From CAWDVB01 sp963824105 (lineage in GTDB: Bacteria; Actinomycetota; Actinomycetes; Propionibacteriales; Nocardioidaceae), in the NCBI GenBank assembly GCA_963824105.1, contig CAWGNN010000011.1, positions 186,001 to 250,000 of the forward strand: a stretch of 64,000 nucleotides of DNA, in the 5' to 3' direction. A program made the translations under genes and the position numbers. A model generated the notes under the pieces. The model made no database searches. It was not told the DNA's origin and saw nothing but the letters and a program-made list of their open reading frames with translations. Numbering within the stretch: position 1 is the stretch's first letter; each line of letters begins with the position of its first letter. Shown piece after piece: positions 40,287 to 47,759 of the stretch.

Positions 40287-41113
40287 GTCGACGGCGGTGC
40301 GCGGTGCTCGGGTCGCCGATCGCGCACTCGCTGTCCCCGGTCCTGCACCGGGCCGGCTACGCCGCCACCGGGCTCGACTGGACCTACGAGGCGGTCGAGG
40401 TCGCCGAGGCGGACCTGCCCGACTTCATCGGCGGGTTGGACGCGACGTGGCGTGGCCTGTCGCTGACCATGCCGCTCAAGCGAGCGGTGTTGCCGCTGCT
40501 CGCCGTGGTCAAGCCGTGGGCACGCGCGTCCGGCGCCGCCAACACCGTCATCCGAGAGGATGACGGCACCCTGACCGGCGACAACACCGATGTCCCCGGG
40601 GCCGTGGCAGCCGTCGCCGAGCGCGTCGAGCACCCGGTGCGTACCGCAGCGGTCCTCGGAGGTGGCGCAACGGGAGGCTCAATGTTGCTGGCCCTGGCCG
40701 AGCTGGGCTGCGAGCGGGTCACGCTCCTGGCCCGCGATCCCGCTCGGGTCGCGTCCGCGCACGCGGCCGGGCGCGGACACCCACGGGCTCCCCGGATCGA
40801 GGTGGGGTCCCTGGGGAACCTTGCCGCGGTGGGCCCGGTCGACCTGCTGGTCTCGACCATCCCAGCCGAGGCGCAAGCGGACCTGGTGGGGTCGGTGGCA
40901 ACCGCCCGCGCGGTCTTCGATGTCGTCTACGACCCGTGGCCGACGCCGTTCGCGCTGGCCGCTGGAGAGCTCGACATCCCGATGGTCTCCGGGTTGGACC
41001 TGCTGGTGCACCAGGCGGCCGTGCAGTTCACCCTCATGACCGGAGCTGATCCTGCACCCTTGAGCCAGATGCGAGCGGCAGGAGAGGCTGCTCTGGCACG
41101 TCGAACGGCCTGA
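40280..41113 (+). CDS. aroE: Shikimate dehydrogenase
   Basis: 277 aa. CAVLGSPIAHSLSPVLHRAGY holds the shikimate-binding serines; the catalytic lysine is in LTMPLKRAVLP; GDNTDVPGAV has the Asp of the active site; NADP-binding loop GGGATGGSML. It reduces 3-dehydroshikimate to shikimate. GTG 40280 follows CAGGAAG and overlaps the mltG end by 7 bases. The open frame before it lies inside mltG and is not part of the gene. Confidence 0.93.
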   Translation: MLSRRRCAVLGSPIAHSLSPVLHRAGYAATGLDWTYEAVEVAEADLPDFIGGLDATWRGLSLTMPLKRAVLPLLAVVKPWARASGAANTVIREDDGTLTGDNTDVPGAVAAVAERVEHPVRTAAVLGGGATGGSMLLALAELGCERVTLLARDPARVASAHAAGRGHPRAPRIEVGSLGNLAAVGPVDLLVSTIPAEAQADLVGSVATARAVFDVVYDPWPTPFALAAGELDIPMVSGLDLLVHQAAVQFTLMTGADPAPLSQMRAAGEAALARRTA

Positions 41114-41136
41114 ACCAGACGAAGTGAGGAGAGACG

Positions 41137-41865
41137 GTGGACTGGCTATCGCTGGCGGTCTTTGCCGGTTGGGGGGCCATCTCGGGCGCCGCGGTCCCGG
41201 AGGGGATCAGGCTCCTGCCCGAACCCGCGCCCACGCCCCGGCCGGAGGAAGACTCCGCTGACGCTCCGCCGCCGCCTGCGGAGAAGGAGCTGTACACCGA
41301 CCTGGCCAGAGCTCGGGGTCTGCGTGTCGGTTCGGCCGTGGCGACCGCGGTGGTGTCCGGTGCTGTGGGTGTCGGCCTGGGGTTCAGTTGGGCGGGAGTC
41401 CTCTGGGCCGTGCTGGCGCCCATCGGCGTCGCCCTCGCCGTCATCGACTGGCGCACCATGCTGCTCCCGACGTGGGTCATCGGGCACGCCTACGCGGTGG
41501 TGCTGATCGTCCTAGCCGCGGCGACCGCCTTCGACCACGATCTCGGGCCGCTGATGCGCGCCGGCTGGGGCTGGCTGATCGCCGGGGCCACCTACTTCGT
41601 GCTGTGGCTGATCTACCCCCGCGGGATGGGGTACGGCGACGTACGACTGTCCGGGGTACTCGGTCTCGGTCTCGGCTTCCTGGGCTGGGGGCAACTCCTC
41701 ACCGGGATCTATGCCGGCTTCCTGCTGGGGGGAGTCATCGGTGCGGTGCTGTCCACGCTGCGCCTGTTCGATCGCAAGAGCTACCCGTTCGGGCCGTTCA
41801 TGCTGATCGGCGCGCTGATCGGCGTCTTCTTCGGCGCTGATGTCGCTGCGTGGTACTGGGGTTGA
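41137..41865 (+). CDS. A24-family prepilin peptidase, short form
   Basis: 242 aa, about seven membrane helices. The two catalytic aspartates of type IV prepilin peptidases are present: D104 in VIDWRTMLLP and D168 in the GxGD-like motif GMGYGDVRLSG. The N-terminal cysteine-rich methyltransferase region of classic PilD is missing, as in TadV/FppA-like forms; instead there is a Pro/Glu-rich loop (about 26-48). It should cut leader peptides of pilin-like proteins at the membrane. It sits in the shikimate operon, 23 bases after aroE; no pilin genes are in the window. Confidence 0.88.
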   Translation: MDWLSLAVFAGWGAISGAAVPEGIRLLPEPAPTPRPEEDSADAPPPPAEKELYTDLARARGLRVGSAVATAVVSGAVGVGLGFSWAGVLWAVLAPIGVALAVIDWRTMLLPTWVIGHAYAVVLIVLAAATAFDHDLGPLMRAGWGWLIAGATYFVLWLIYPRGMGYGDVRLSGVLGLGLGFLGWGQLLTGIYAGFLLGGVIGAVLSTLRLFDRKSYPFGPFMLIGALIGVFFGADVAAWYWG

Positions 41866-41896
41866 GCCGGTTCCGGCGCGTGAAAGACTCGGAGTC

Positions 41897-43075
41897 ATGT
41901 TGCGCTGGCTGACCGCGGGCGAATCGCACGGCCCCGCCCTCGTCGCGATCATCGAGGGGCTGCCCGCTCATGTCGAGGTGACCTCCGCCGACATCCAAGA
42001 CGCGCTGGCGCGCCGCCGACTCGGGTACGGACGAGGGGCCCGGATGTCCTTCGAGAAGGACGAGATCGAGGTCACCGGAGGGGTGCGGCACGGCCGGACC
42101 ATCGGTGGGCCGGTCGCGGTGCGCATCGGTAACTCCGAGTGGCCGAAGTGGGAGATGGTCATGGCGGCCGACCCGGTCGACCCCGCCGAGTTGGAGAGCC
42201 TCGCTCGCAACGCCGCGCTCACCCGGCCCCGCCCGGGACATGCCGATCTGGTGGGCATGCAGAAGTACGACTTCGACGATGCCCGCCCCGTGTTGGAGCG
42301 GGCGTCGGCCCGCGAGACCGCGGCGAGGGTCGCGCTCGGGGCGGTCGCCGCCCGCTTCCTCGAGCAGGCCGCCGGGATCCGGTTGGTCGCGCACACGGTC
42401 GCCATCGGCGGAGTGCACGCACCTGCTGGTGTGGTGCCGTCTCCGGACGACGTGGCGAGACTCGACCAGGATCCGGTCCGCTGCTTCGACGCCGGGGCCA
42501 GCGCCGCGATGGTTGAGGCGATCGACCGGGCGCACAAGGAGGCCGACACCCTCGGCGGCGTGGTCGAGGTGCTCGCGACCGGAGTCCCGCCGGGGCTGGG
42601 CTCCCACGTCCACTGGGACCGCAGACTCGACTCGCGCCTTGCGGGGGCCCTGATGGGCATCCAGGCGATCAAAGGGGTCGAGGTCGGCGACGGCTTCGCC
42701 CTTGCCGACACCCCCGGTTCAGAGGCCCACGACGAGATCGTCACCACCGAGGACGGACTGCGTCGTACGTCGGGCCGGGCAGGAGGCACCGAGGGCGGCA
42801 TGTCGAGCGGCGAGACGCTGCGCGTCCGTGCCGCGATGAAGCCGATCGCCACCGTTCCGCGAGCCCTGCGCACTGTCGACGTGTCCACCGGAGAGGCCGC
42901 CGTCGCCCATCATCAGCGGTCCGACGTCTGCGCGGTGCCCGCTGCCGGAGTGGTCGCCGAGGCGATGGTGGCGCTGGTCCTCGCCGAGGCGGTGCTCGAG
43001 AAGTTCGGCGGTGACTCGGTGGGCGAGACCCGGCGCAACGTCGAGAGCTACCTGGACAACCTGAGGTACTCATGA
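41897..43075 (+). CDS. aroC: Chorismate synthase
   Basis: 392 aa. MLRWLTAGESHGPALVAIIEGLPA is the family N-terminus, which fixes ATG 41897. RRRLGYGRGARMSFEKD and later GMSSGETLRVRAAMKPIATVPRAL bind FMN and substrate phosphate. It converts EPSP to chorismate using reduced FMN. AAGACT stands 7 bases before the ATG, possibly a weak leaderless -10 box. The stop overlaps aroK (ATGA). Confidence 0.96.
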   Translation: MLRWLTAGESHGPALVAIIEGLPAHVEVTSADIQDALARRRLGYGRGARMSFEKDEIEVTGGVRHGRTIGGPVAVRIGNSEWPKWEMVMAADPVDPAELESLARNAALTRPRPGHADLVGMQKYDFDDARPVLERASARETAARVALGAVAARFLEQAAGIRLVAHTVAIGGVHAPAGVVPSPDDVARLDQDPVRCFDAGASAAMVEAIDRAHKEADTLGGVVEVLATGVPPGLGSHVHWDRRLDSRLAGALMGIQAIKGVEVGDGFALADTPGSEAHDEIVTTEDGLRRTSGRAGGTEGGMSSGETLRVRAAMKPIATVPRALRTVDVSTGEAAVAHHQRSDVCAVPAAGVVAEAMVALVLAEAVLEKFGGDSVGETRRNVESYLDNLRYS

Positions 43076-43590
43076 CCCCCCGAGTCGTCCTCGTGGGGCC
43101 GATGGGGGTCGGCAAGTCCACCGTCGCCCGGATCCTGGCCGAGCGCTGGGGTGTCGAGGCGCGCGACACCGATGACGACATCGAGGTGGCCGCAGGGAAG
43201 CCGATCAGCGACATCTTCATCGACGAGGGCGAGGCGCACTTCCGAGTGCTGGAGGAGGAGGCAGTTGCGTCAGCCCTCGAGCACTGCGACGGAGTGCTGG
43301 CACTGGGAGGGGGGGCGGTGCTGGCCGAAGCCACGCGCACGCTGCTGGAGTCGCACCCGGTGGTCTTCTTGGACGTCGGGTTCGCCGAAGCGGTCAGGCG
43401 CGTCGGCCTGGGCGTAGGGCGTCCTCTTCTCATGGGCAACGTCCGGGCCCGGGTTCGCGGCATCCTGGAGGAGCGCAAGCCCCTCTACGTCGAGGTGGCC
43501 GACCACGTCGTCGACACCAACGAGCGTGATCCCGAGTCGGTGGCCGACGAGGTGCTGGCGTGGGTCGAGGCCCTGGGGGAGGACTGGTGA
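43072..43590 (+). CDS. aroK: Shikimate kinase
   Basis: 172 aa P-loop kinase. Walker A GPMGVGKST (about residues 8-16), DTDDDIE with the shikimate-binding aspartate, IFIDEGEAHFRVLEEEAV with the conserved Arg/Glu, and LALGGGAVL. It phosphorylates shikimate at O3. Coupled at both ends: ATG overlaps aroC and the TGA overlaps the aroB GTG. Confidence 0.95.
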   Translation: MTPRVVLVGPMGVGKSTVARILAERWGVEARDTDDDIEVAAGKPISDIFIDEGEAHFRVLEEEAVASALEHCDGVLALGGGAVLAEATRTLLESHPVVFLDVGFAEAVRRVGLGVGRPLLMGNVRARVRGILEERKPLYVEVADHVVDTNERDPESVADEVLAWVEALGEDW

Positions 43591-44684
43591 GCGACGCCAC
43601 CCGGATGCACGTGGCCGGCCCCTCGCCGTACGACGTGGTGGTCGGCTCCGGTCTGCTCGGCGAGCTCCCCGCCATGCTCGGACCGGGGGTGCAGCGCGTC
43701 GCGGTCATCCACCCACGCGCGCTCGCGACGACCGGTGAGGCAGTTCGAGCGGACCTGACCCAGCAGGGCTTCGAAGCCCACGCCATCGAGATCCCCGACG
43801 GCGAGGAGGCCAAGCTCGCGCCAGTCGCCTCGTTCTGCTGGGAGGTGCTCGGCAAGACCGGGTTCACCCGATCCGACGCGATCGTGACCGTGGGCGGCGG
43901 ATCTACCACCGACATGGGCGGATTCGTGGCCGCGACCTGGCTCCGCGGCGTCCGGGTGGTCCACATCCCGACGACGCTGCTCGGCATGGTCGACGCGGCG
44001 GTCGGCGGGAAGACCGGGATGAACACCGCCGAGGGGAAGAATCTCGTGGGGGCCTTCCACGAGCCGTCCGGCGTGCTGTGCGACCTTGCGGCCTTGGAGA
44101 CCCTGCCGCGCAACGAGCTGATCTCCGGGCTCGCCGAAGTGATCAAGTGCGGGTTCATCGCCGATCCGGAGATCCTCAGCGCGGTCGAGCAGCGTCCCGT
44201 GGAGGCGCTCACCGCCGGTAGCGCCGTGATGCGCGAGCTGATCGAGCGGTCGATCCAGGTGAAGATCGACGTTGTCGTCGGAGATCTGAAGGAGACCGGT
44301 GGGCTCGGGGGCCACCCGGGGCGGGAGATGCTCAACTACGGGCACACGCTCGGCCACGCCATCGAGCGGGTCGAGCGCTACCAGTTCCGGCACGGGGCCG
44401 CAGTGGCGATCGGAATGGTCTTCGTCGCAGAGCTGGCTCGCCTCGCGGGACGGCTCGACGAGGCCACCGCGGAGCGGCATCGCAGCGTACTGGAGCTGGT
44501 CGGGCTGCCCACGTCCTACGCGGGCGGACGCTGGGCCTCGCTGGCGGAGGCGATGAAGCTGGACAAGAAGTCCAGGGGCGACCGACTGCGGTTCTTGGTC
44601 CTCGAGGGCCTGGCCCGGCCTGCGATCCTGGAGGCTCCCGACCCGGCGCTGCTCACCGCGGCATACGCCGAGATCACCGGCTGA
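43587..44684 (+). CDS. aroB: 3-dehydroquinate synthase
   Basis: 365 aa. VTVGGGSTTDMGGFVAATWLRGV binds NAD; IPTTLLGMVDAAVGGKTGMN and KNLVGAFHEP hold substrate residues; ELISGLAEVIKCGFI and the zinc-site histidines in NYGHTLGHAIE are present. It converts DAHP to 3-dehydroquinate. GTG 43587 was picked for the GGGGGAGG site and the overlap with aroK. Confidence 0.95.
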   Translation: MSDATRMHVAGPSPYDVVVGSGLLGELPAMLGPGVQRVAVIHPRALATTGEAVRADLTQQGFEAHAIEIPDGEEAKLAPVASFCWEVLGKTGFTRSDAIVTVGGGSTTDMGGFVAATWLRGVRVVHIPTTLLGMVDAAVGGKTGMNTAEGKNLVGAFHEPSGVLCDLAALETLPRNELISGLAEVIKCGFIADPEILSAVEQRPVEALTAGSAVMRELIERSIQVKIDVVVGDLKETGGLGGHPGREMLNYGHTLGHAIERVERYQFRHGAAVAIGMVFVAELARLAGRLDEATAERHRSVLELVGLPTSYAGGRWASLAEAMKLDKKSRGDRLRFLVLEGLARPAILEAPDPALLTAAYAEITG

Positions 44685-44697
44685 CAGGAGGGCTCGG

Positions 44698-45129
44698 ATG
44701 AAGGTGCTGGTGCTGAACGGCCCCAACCTCGGCCGCTTGGGACGCCGTGAGCCCGCGATCTATGGCACCACGACGTACGCCGAGCTCGTCGACCTCTGTA
44801 AGTCCTGGGGCAGAGATCTCGGGCTCGACGTGGAGGTCCGCCAGACCAACCATGAAGGAGTCATGGTCGACTGGCTCAACGACGCCGCCGACGAGGCCAT
44901 CCCGGTCGTGCTGAACGCCGGCGCCTGGACCCATTACTCGTACGCCATCTACGACGCCTGTGCCCAGCTGAAGGCCCCGCTCATCGAGGTGCACCTCACC
45001 GACCCGCAGACCAGACCCGAGGCATTCCGGCACCAGAGTGTCGTCTCCCCGCACGCCGCGGAAGTCATCGCCGGCCACGGCATCGACGGCTACCACCTCG
45101 CCCTCCGCTCCCTCGTCCCCTCCCGCTGA
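44698..45129 (+). CDS. aroQ: 3-dehydroquinate dehydratase, type II
   Basis: 143 aa, the normal length. LVLNGPNLGRLGRREPAIYG has the catalytic tyrosine loop, VRQTNHEGVMVDWLNDA follows, and LNAGAWTHYSYAIYDA and EVHLTDPQTRPEAFRHQSVVSPHA carry substrate contacts and the catalytic histidine. It dehydrates 3-dehydroquinate by the anti mechanism. Last gene of the aro block, 13 bases after aroB with CAGGAGGG upstream. Its stop codon lies inside the first copy of the repeat described next. Confidence 0.95.
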   Translation: MKVLVLNGPNLGRLGRREPAIYGTTTYAELVDLCKSWGRDLGLDVEVRQTNHEGVMVDWLNDAADEAIPVVLNAGAWTHYSYAIYDACAQLKAPLIEVHLTDPQTRPEAFRHQSVVSPHAAEVIAGHGIDGYHLALRSLVPSR

Positions 45130-45174
45130 CCCGTCGCGTGTGGTGCGCTGACCCGTCGCGTGTGGTGCGCTGAC
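45124..45174. repeat. 22-bp tandem repeat, core CGCTGACCCGTCGC, at the aroQ stop
   Basis: The core CGCTGACCCGTCGC occurs at 45124-45137 and 45146-45159, exactly 22 bases apart, with identical bases between (GTGTGGTG); a third partial copy starts at 45168. The TGA of aroQ is inside the first core. The same core occurs again, mostly reversed and again with a 22-base period, on the other side of the next gene. Confidence 0.85.
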
Positions 45175-45242
45175 GACCCCCAGCCTGGAATGCCTGCCGC
45201 TTGAAACTTGACGCGGCGAGGGACCGGAACGACGATGCGACG

Positions 45243-45875
45243 GTGCCGAGGACCGAGATCACCCGCCTGCCGGAGAACGCCGTCCAGGACCGGGAGCGAC
45301 TCGACGAGCTGCTCGACGGTCAGTTCGTGGCTCATGTGGGGCTGGTCGTGGACGAGCACCCAGTGGTTCTCCCGACTGCCTTTGCTCGAGACGGGGACAT
45401 GTTGCTGATCCACGGCTCCACCGGATCGGGATGGATGCGTGCCCTGGCCGCAGGAGCTCCGGCCTCGGTCGCGGTGACCTCAGTGGAAGGTCTGGTCGTC
45501 GCACGGTCGGCGTTCGAGTCATCGATCCGCTACCGGTCGGCCGTGCTGTTCGGCCGTTTCCGTCCGGTGCCGGCTAAGGAGAAGGGAGTCGCGTTGGAAC
45601 GGCTCACCAACGCCCTGCTCCCGGGCCGGACAGCAGAGGTTCGTGCGTCGACGCTCAAAGAGCTCGCCGCAACGCTGCTGCTCCGGATGCCCATCGCCGA
45701 GTGGTCGCTGAAGGTCTCCGACGGCTGGCCCGAGGACGAAGAGGAGGACGTAGCGGGAGACGCGTGGGCCGGGGTCGTGCCGATGCGGATCTCGTACGGC
45801 GACCCGCTGTCCGCGCCCGACCTGCGCGAGGGCATCAACCCGCAGCCCTCGGTGCGCGCTCTGTCCTCGCGCTGA
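45243..45875 (+). CDS. Pyridoxamine 5'-phosphate oxidase-like flavin-binding protein
   Basis: 210 aa from GTG 45243. The split-barrel fold of the PPOX/Pyridox_ox_2 family is suggested by LDGQFVAHVGLVVDEHPVVLPTAFARDGDMLLIHGSTGSGWM, VAVTSVEGLVVARSAFESSIRYRSAVLFGRF, and the final WAGVVPMRISYGDPLSAPDL. Relatives bind FMN or F420 and are mostly uncharacterised reductases. No clear ribosome binding site was found for GTG 45243 or for the in-frame TTG 45201, so the start is open. The gene is flanked by inverted repeat arrays and interrupts the aro-efp neighbourhood, which suggests insertion (inference). Its stop lies in a CGCTGACCCGTC copy. Confidence 0.78.
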   Translation: MPRTEITRLPENAVQDRERLDELLDGQFVAHVGLVVDEHPVVLPTAFARDGDMLLIHGSTGSGWMRALAAGAPASVAVTSVEGLVVARSAFESSIRYRSAVLFGRFRPVPAKEKGVALERLTNALLPGRTAEVRASTLKELAATLLLRMPIAEWSLKVSDGWPEDEEEDVAGDAWAGVVPMRISYGDPLSAPDLREGINPQPSVRALSSR

Positions 45876-45978
45876 CCCGTCATGAGGCGATGACACTCAG
45901 CGCGAATTTCCCATTCGCGACGGGTCAGCGGTGATTTTGCGACGGGTCAGCGGTGATTTTGCGACGGGTCGGCGGTGG
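45870..45978. repeat. Inverted copies of the 22-bp repeat and nested hairpins after the PPOX-like gene
   Basis: A forward copy CGCTGACCCGTC (45870-45881) covers the PPOX stop. Reverse-complement cores GCGACGGGTCAGCG stand at 45917-45930 and 45939-45952 and a variant at 45961-45974, each 22 bases apart. The forward copy can pair with the first reverse copy over 12 bases; inside this loop CGCGAAT and ATTCGCG form a second hairpin. TGATTTT runs between copies could serve as terminator tails. Confidence 0.8.
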
Positions 45979-46053
45979 TTGGGAGGGCACGTGACCCAGC
46001 GCGAGCGCGCGCCGCGTGCCACGGCCGTGGTCCGGGCACACGCGCTCAGCCGA

Positions 46054-46059
46054 TAGACT
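46054..46059 (+). promoter_or_regulatory. -10 box TAGACT of efp-nusB
   Basis: TAGACT stands 43 bases before the efp ATG, after the repeat array ends. It is a good match to the actinobacterial housekeeping -10; no clear -35 box is visible. Confidence 0.5.
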
Positions 46060-46102
46060 TGGACGCTGCTTCCGAACCGTGATCAGACAGGACTAGTACG
46101 GC

Positions 46103-46666
46103 ATGGCGACGACCAACGACCTCAAGAACGGCATGGTGCTCAACCTCGACGGACAACTGTGGTCCGTCGTCTGGTTCCAGCATCACAAGCCCGGCAAGGG
46201 TGGCGCGGTCATGCGGACCAAGCTCAAGAACGTCGAGTCCGGCAAGGTCGTCGACCGGACCTTCAACGCCGACGTCAAGGTTGAGATCGCCAACGTCGAC
46301 AAGCGGACCATGCAGTACCTCTACAACGACGGCACCCACTACATCTTCATGGACACCGGCACCTACGAGCAGCTCGAGATCGGCCCGGACATCGTCGGTG
46401 ACGCGGTTCACTTCCTCCTGGAGAACCAGGAGGCGATCGTTGCCACCAATGAGGGCCGGGTCCTCTACATCGAGCTGCCCGCCTCGGTCGAGCTCGAGAT
46501 CGAGTACACCGAGCCGGGCCTGCAGGGCGACCGCTCCTCGGGGGGCACCAAGCCCGCTCGGGTCGAGACGGGGTACGAGATCCAGGTGCCGCTGTTCATC
46601 ACGACCGGCGAGAAGGTCAAGGTCGACACCCGCGATGGCAGCTATCTGGGACGAGTCACCAGCTGA
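46103..46666 (+). CDS. efp: Elongation factor P
   Basis: 187 aa. The tip of domain I reads HHKPGKGGAVMRTKL with Lys32 at the position that contacts the peptidyl-transferase centre. The remaining OB domains (HYIFMDTGTYEQLEI ... VETGYEIQVPLFITTGEKVKVDTRDGSYLGRV) are complete. It relieves ribosome stalling at proline runs; several proteins in this window have such runs (for example the SecF tail). The TGA shares one base with the nusB ATG. Confidence 0.96.
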   Translation: MATTNDLKNGMVLNLDGQLWSVVWFQHHKPGKGGAVMRTKLKNVESGKVVDRTFNADVKVEIANVDKRTMQYLYNDGTHYIFMDTGTYEQLEIGPDIVGDAVHFLLENQEAIVATNEGRVLYIELPASVELEIEYTEPGLQGDRSSGGTKPARVETGYEIQVPLFITTGEKVKVDTRDGSYLGRVTS

Positions 46667-47076
46667 TGGGCAGCCGCTCGAAGTCCCGCAAGCGGGCCCT
46701 CGACATCCTTTTCGAGTCCGAGATGCAGGGGTTGTCCGCGGGCGCGACTCTGGACACCCGTACGTCGGAGGACCAGCCGGTCGGTGAGTACACGATCCGG
46801 CTCGTGGAGGGGGTTCGCGACCACCAGGCCGAGATCGACGAGCTGATCGCTGCGCACTCCACTAGCTGGACCCTGGACCGGATGCCGGCCGTCGACCGCA
46901 ACGCCTTGCGGATCGGGGTCTTCGAGCTCATCTTCGGGGGAGAGGTGCCGGAAGGGGTCGCCATCTCCGAGGCGATGAACCTCGTCCGCGACCTGTCGAC
47001 CGACGAGTCACCCGCCTTCGTCAACGGGGTCCTCGGCGCGATCCTGCGCGGCCGCGCTGTGGTCGACCACAGCTGA
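46666..47076 (+). CDS. nusB: Transcription antitermination protein NusB
   Basis: 136 aa helical protein. SRKRALDILFESEMQG, WTLDRMPAVDRNALRIGVFELIF and AISEAMNLVRDLSTDESPAFVNGVLGAI are the conserved blocks. It binds boxA with NusE for rRNA antitermination. Begins on the last base of efp (TGATG). In streptomycetes bldD follows; here the pyr leader follows directly. Confidence 0.95.
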   Translation: MGSRSKSRKRALDILFESEMQGLSAGATLDTRTSEDQPVGEYTIRLVEGVRDHQAEIDELIAAHSTSWTLDRMPAVDRNALRIGVFELIFGGEVPEGVAISEAMNLVRDLSTDESPAFVNGVLGAILRGRAVVDHS

Positions 47077-47131
47077 GGGCTCCCGCCCCGGTCCTCCGGC
47101 AGGGTGTGCCACAGGCCTGTGCGGCGTCAGG

Positions 47132-47137
47132 TAGGAT
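47132..47137 (+). promoter_or_regulatory. -10 box TAGGAT of the pyr operon
   Basis: TAGGAT lies 16 bases before the PyrR-binding hairpin, so the expected RNA would start just upstream of that structure. No strong -35 box is seen. Confidence 0.55.
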
Positions 47138-47152
47138 CGCCGGAGTTCGACA

Positions 47153-47189
47153 TCCTTTAACGAGCCGTCCAGTGAGGCGGAGAAGGAGG
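47153..47189 (+). promoter_or_regulatory. PyrR-binding RNA hairpin covering the pyrR ribosome binding site
   Basis: The lower stem TCCTT (47153-47157) pairs with AAGGA (47183-47187); the upper stem GCC (47164-47166) pairs with GGC (47176-47178) below the loop. The loop core TCCAGTGAGGC fits the known PyrR recognition consensus (UCCNGNGAGGY). The 3' strand of the lower stem is the Shine-Dalgarno sequence AAGGAGG itself. PyrR with UMP should therefore hold the site closed and block translation, as reported for mycobacterial pyr genes, rather than act by a terminator, which is absent. Confidence 0.82.
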
Positions 47190-47201
47190 TCCGGGCCTTC
47201 G

Positions 47202-47759
47202 ATGGCTGCCAACACCCCCGACGGGCGCGTCGTTCTCGACGCCGGAGACGTCACTCGGGCATTGACCCGCATCTCGCACGAGATCCTCGAACGCAACAAG
47301 GGCCCGCAGGACCTCATCCTGTTGGGGATCCCCACCCGAGGCGTCCCGCTGGCCCATCGCATCGCCGAGCGGATCGGGTCCGTGGAGGGCGTCGAGGTCC
47401 CCGTCGGTTCGCTCGACGTCACGATGTACCGCGACGACCTTCGTCTCAAGCCGGCCCGAGCGCTGCTCCCAACCGAGATCCCCAGCGGCGGGATCGACGG
47501 GAAGGTGGTCGTCCTGATCGACGACGTGCTCTTCTCCGGCCGCACTATTCGCGCAGCCCTGGACGCGCTGAACGACGTGGGTCGACCCTCGGCGGTGCGA
47601 CTGGCCGTCCTGGTGGACCGTGGTCACCGCGACCTGCCCATCCGGGCGGACTTCGTCGGCAAGAACCTCCCCACGTCGCTCGGCGAGAACGTCAAGGTCC
47701 GAGTCGCAGAGTTCGACGAGGTCGATGAGGTCGTCATCGAGGACGGGGCGGGCGCATGA
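47202..47759 (+). CDS. pyrR: Bifunctional pyr operon regulator / uracil phosphoribosyltransferase PyrR
   Basis: 185 aa. LLGIPTRGVPLAHRIAERI, VGSLDVTMYRDDLRLKPARAL and the PRPP loop VVLIDDVLFSGRTIRAALDAL are diagnostic. It binds its own mRNA leader when UMP is high. ATG 47202 is 12 bases past AAGGAGG; an in-frame GTG at 47172 is inside the RNA hairpin loop and is rejected. The TGA overlaps the pyrB ATG (ATGA). Confidence 0.96.
   Translation: MAANTPDGRVVLDAGDVTRALTRISHEILERNKGPQDLILLGIPTRGVPLAHRIAERIGSVEGVEVPVGSLDVTMYRDDLRLKPARALLPTEIPSGGIDGKVVVLIDDVLFSGRTIRAALDALNDVGRPSAVRLAVLVDRGHRDLPIRADFVGKNLPTSLGENVKVRVAEFDEVDEVVIEDGAGA

Noticed and set aside
45243..45875. PPOX-like gene as cargo of an insertion sequence
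   Set aside because: No transposase is present, and the flanking inverted repeats are short tandem arrays rather than unit terminal inverted repeats. The cassette idea is kept only as a question in the findings.
45124..45978. CRISPR array at the repeat region near aroQ and the PPOX-like gene
   Set aside because: The 22-base period is made of a 14-bp core and 8-bp constant spacer, the spacers are identical within each array, and copies are in opposite orientation; there are no cas genes.
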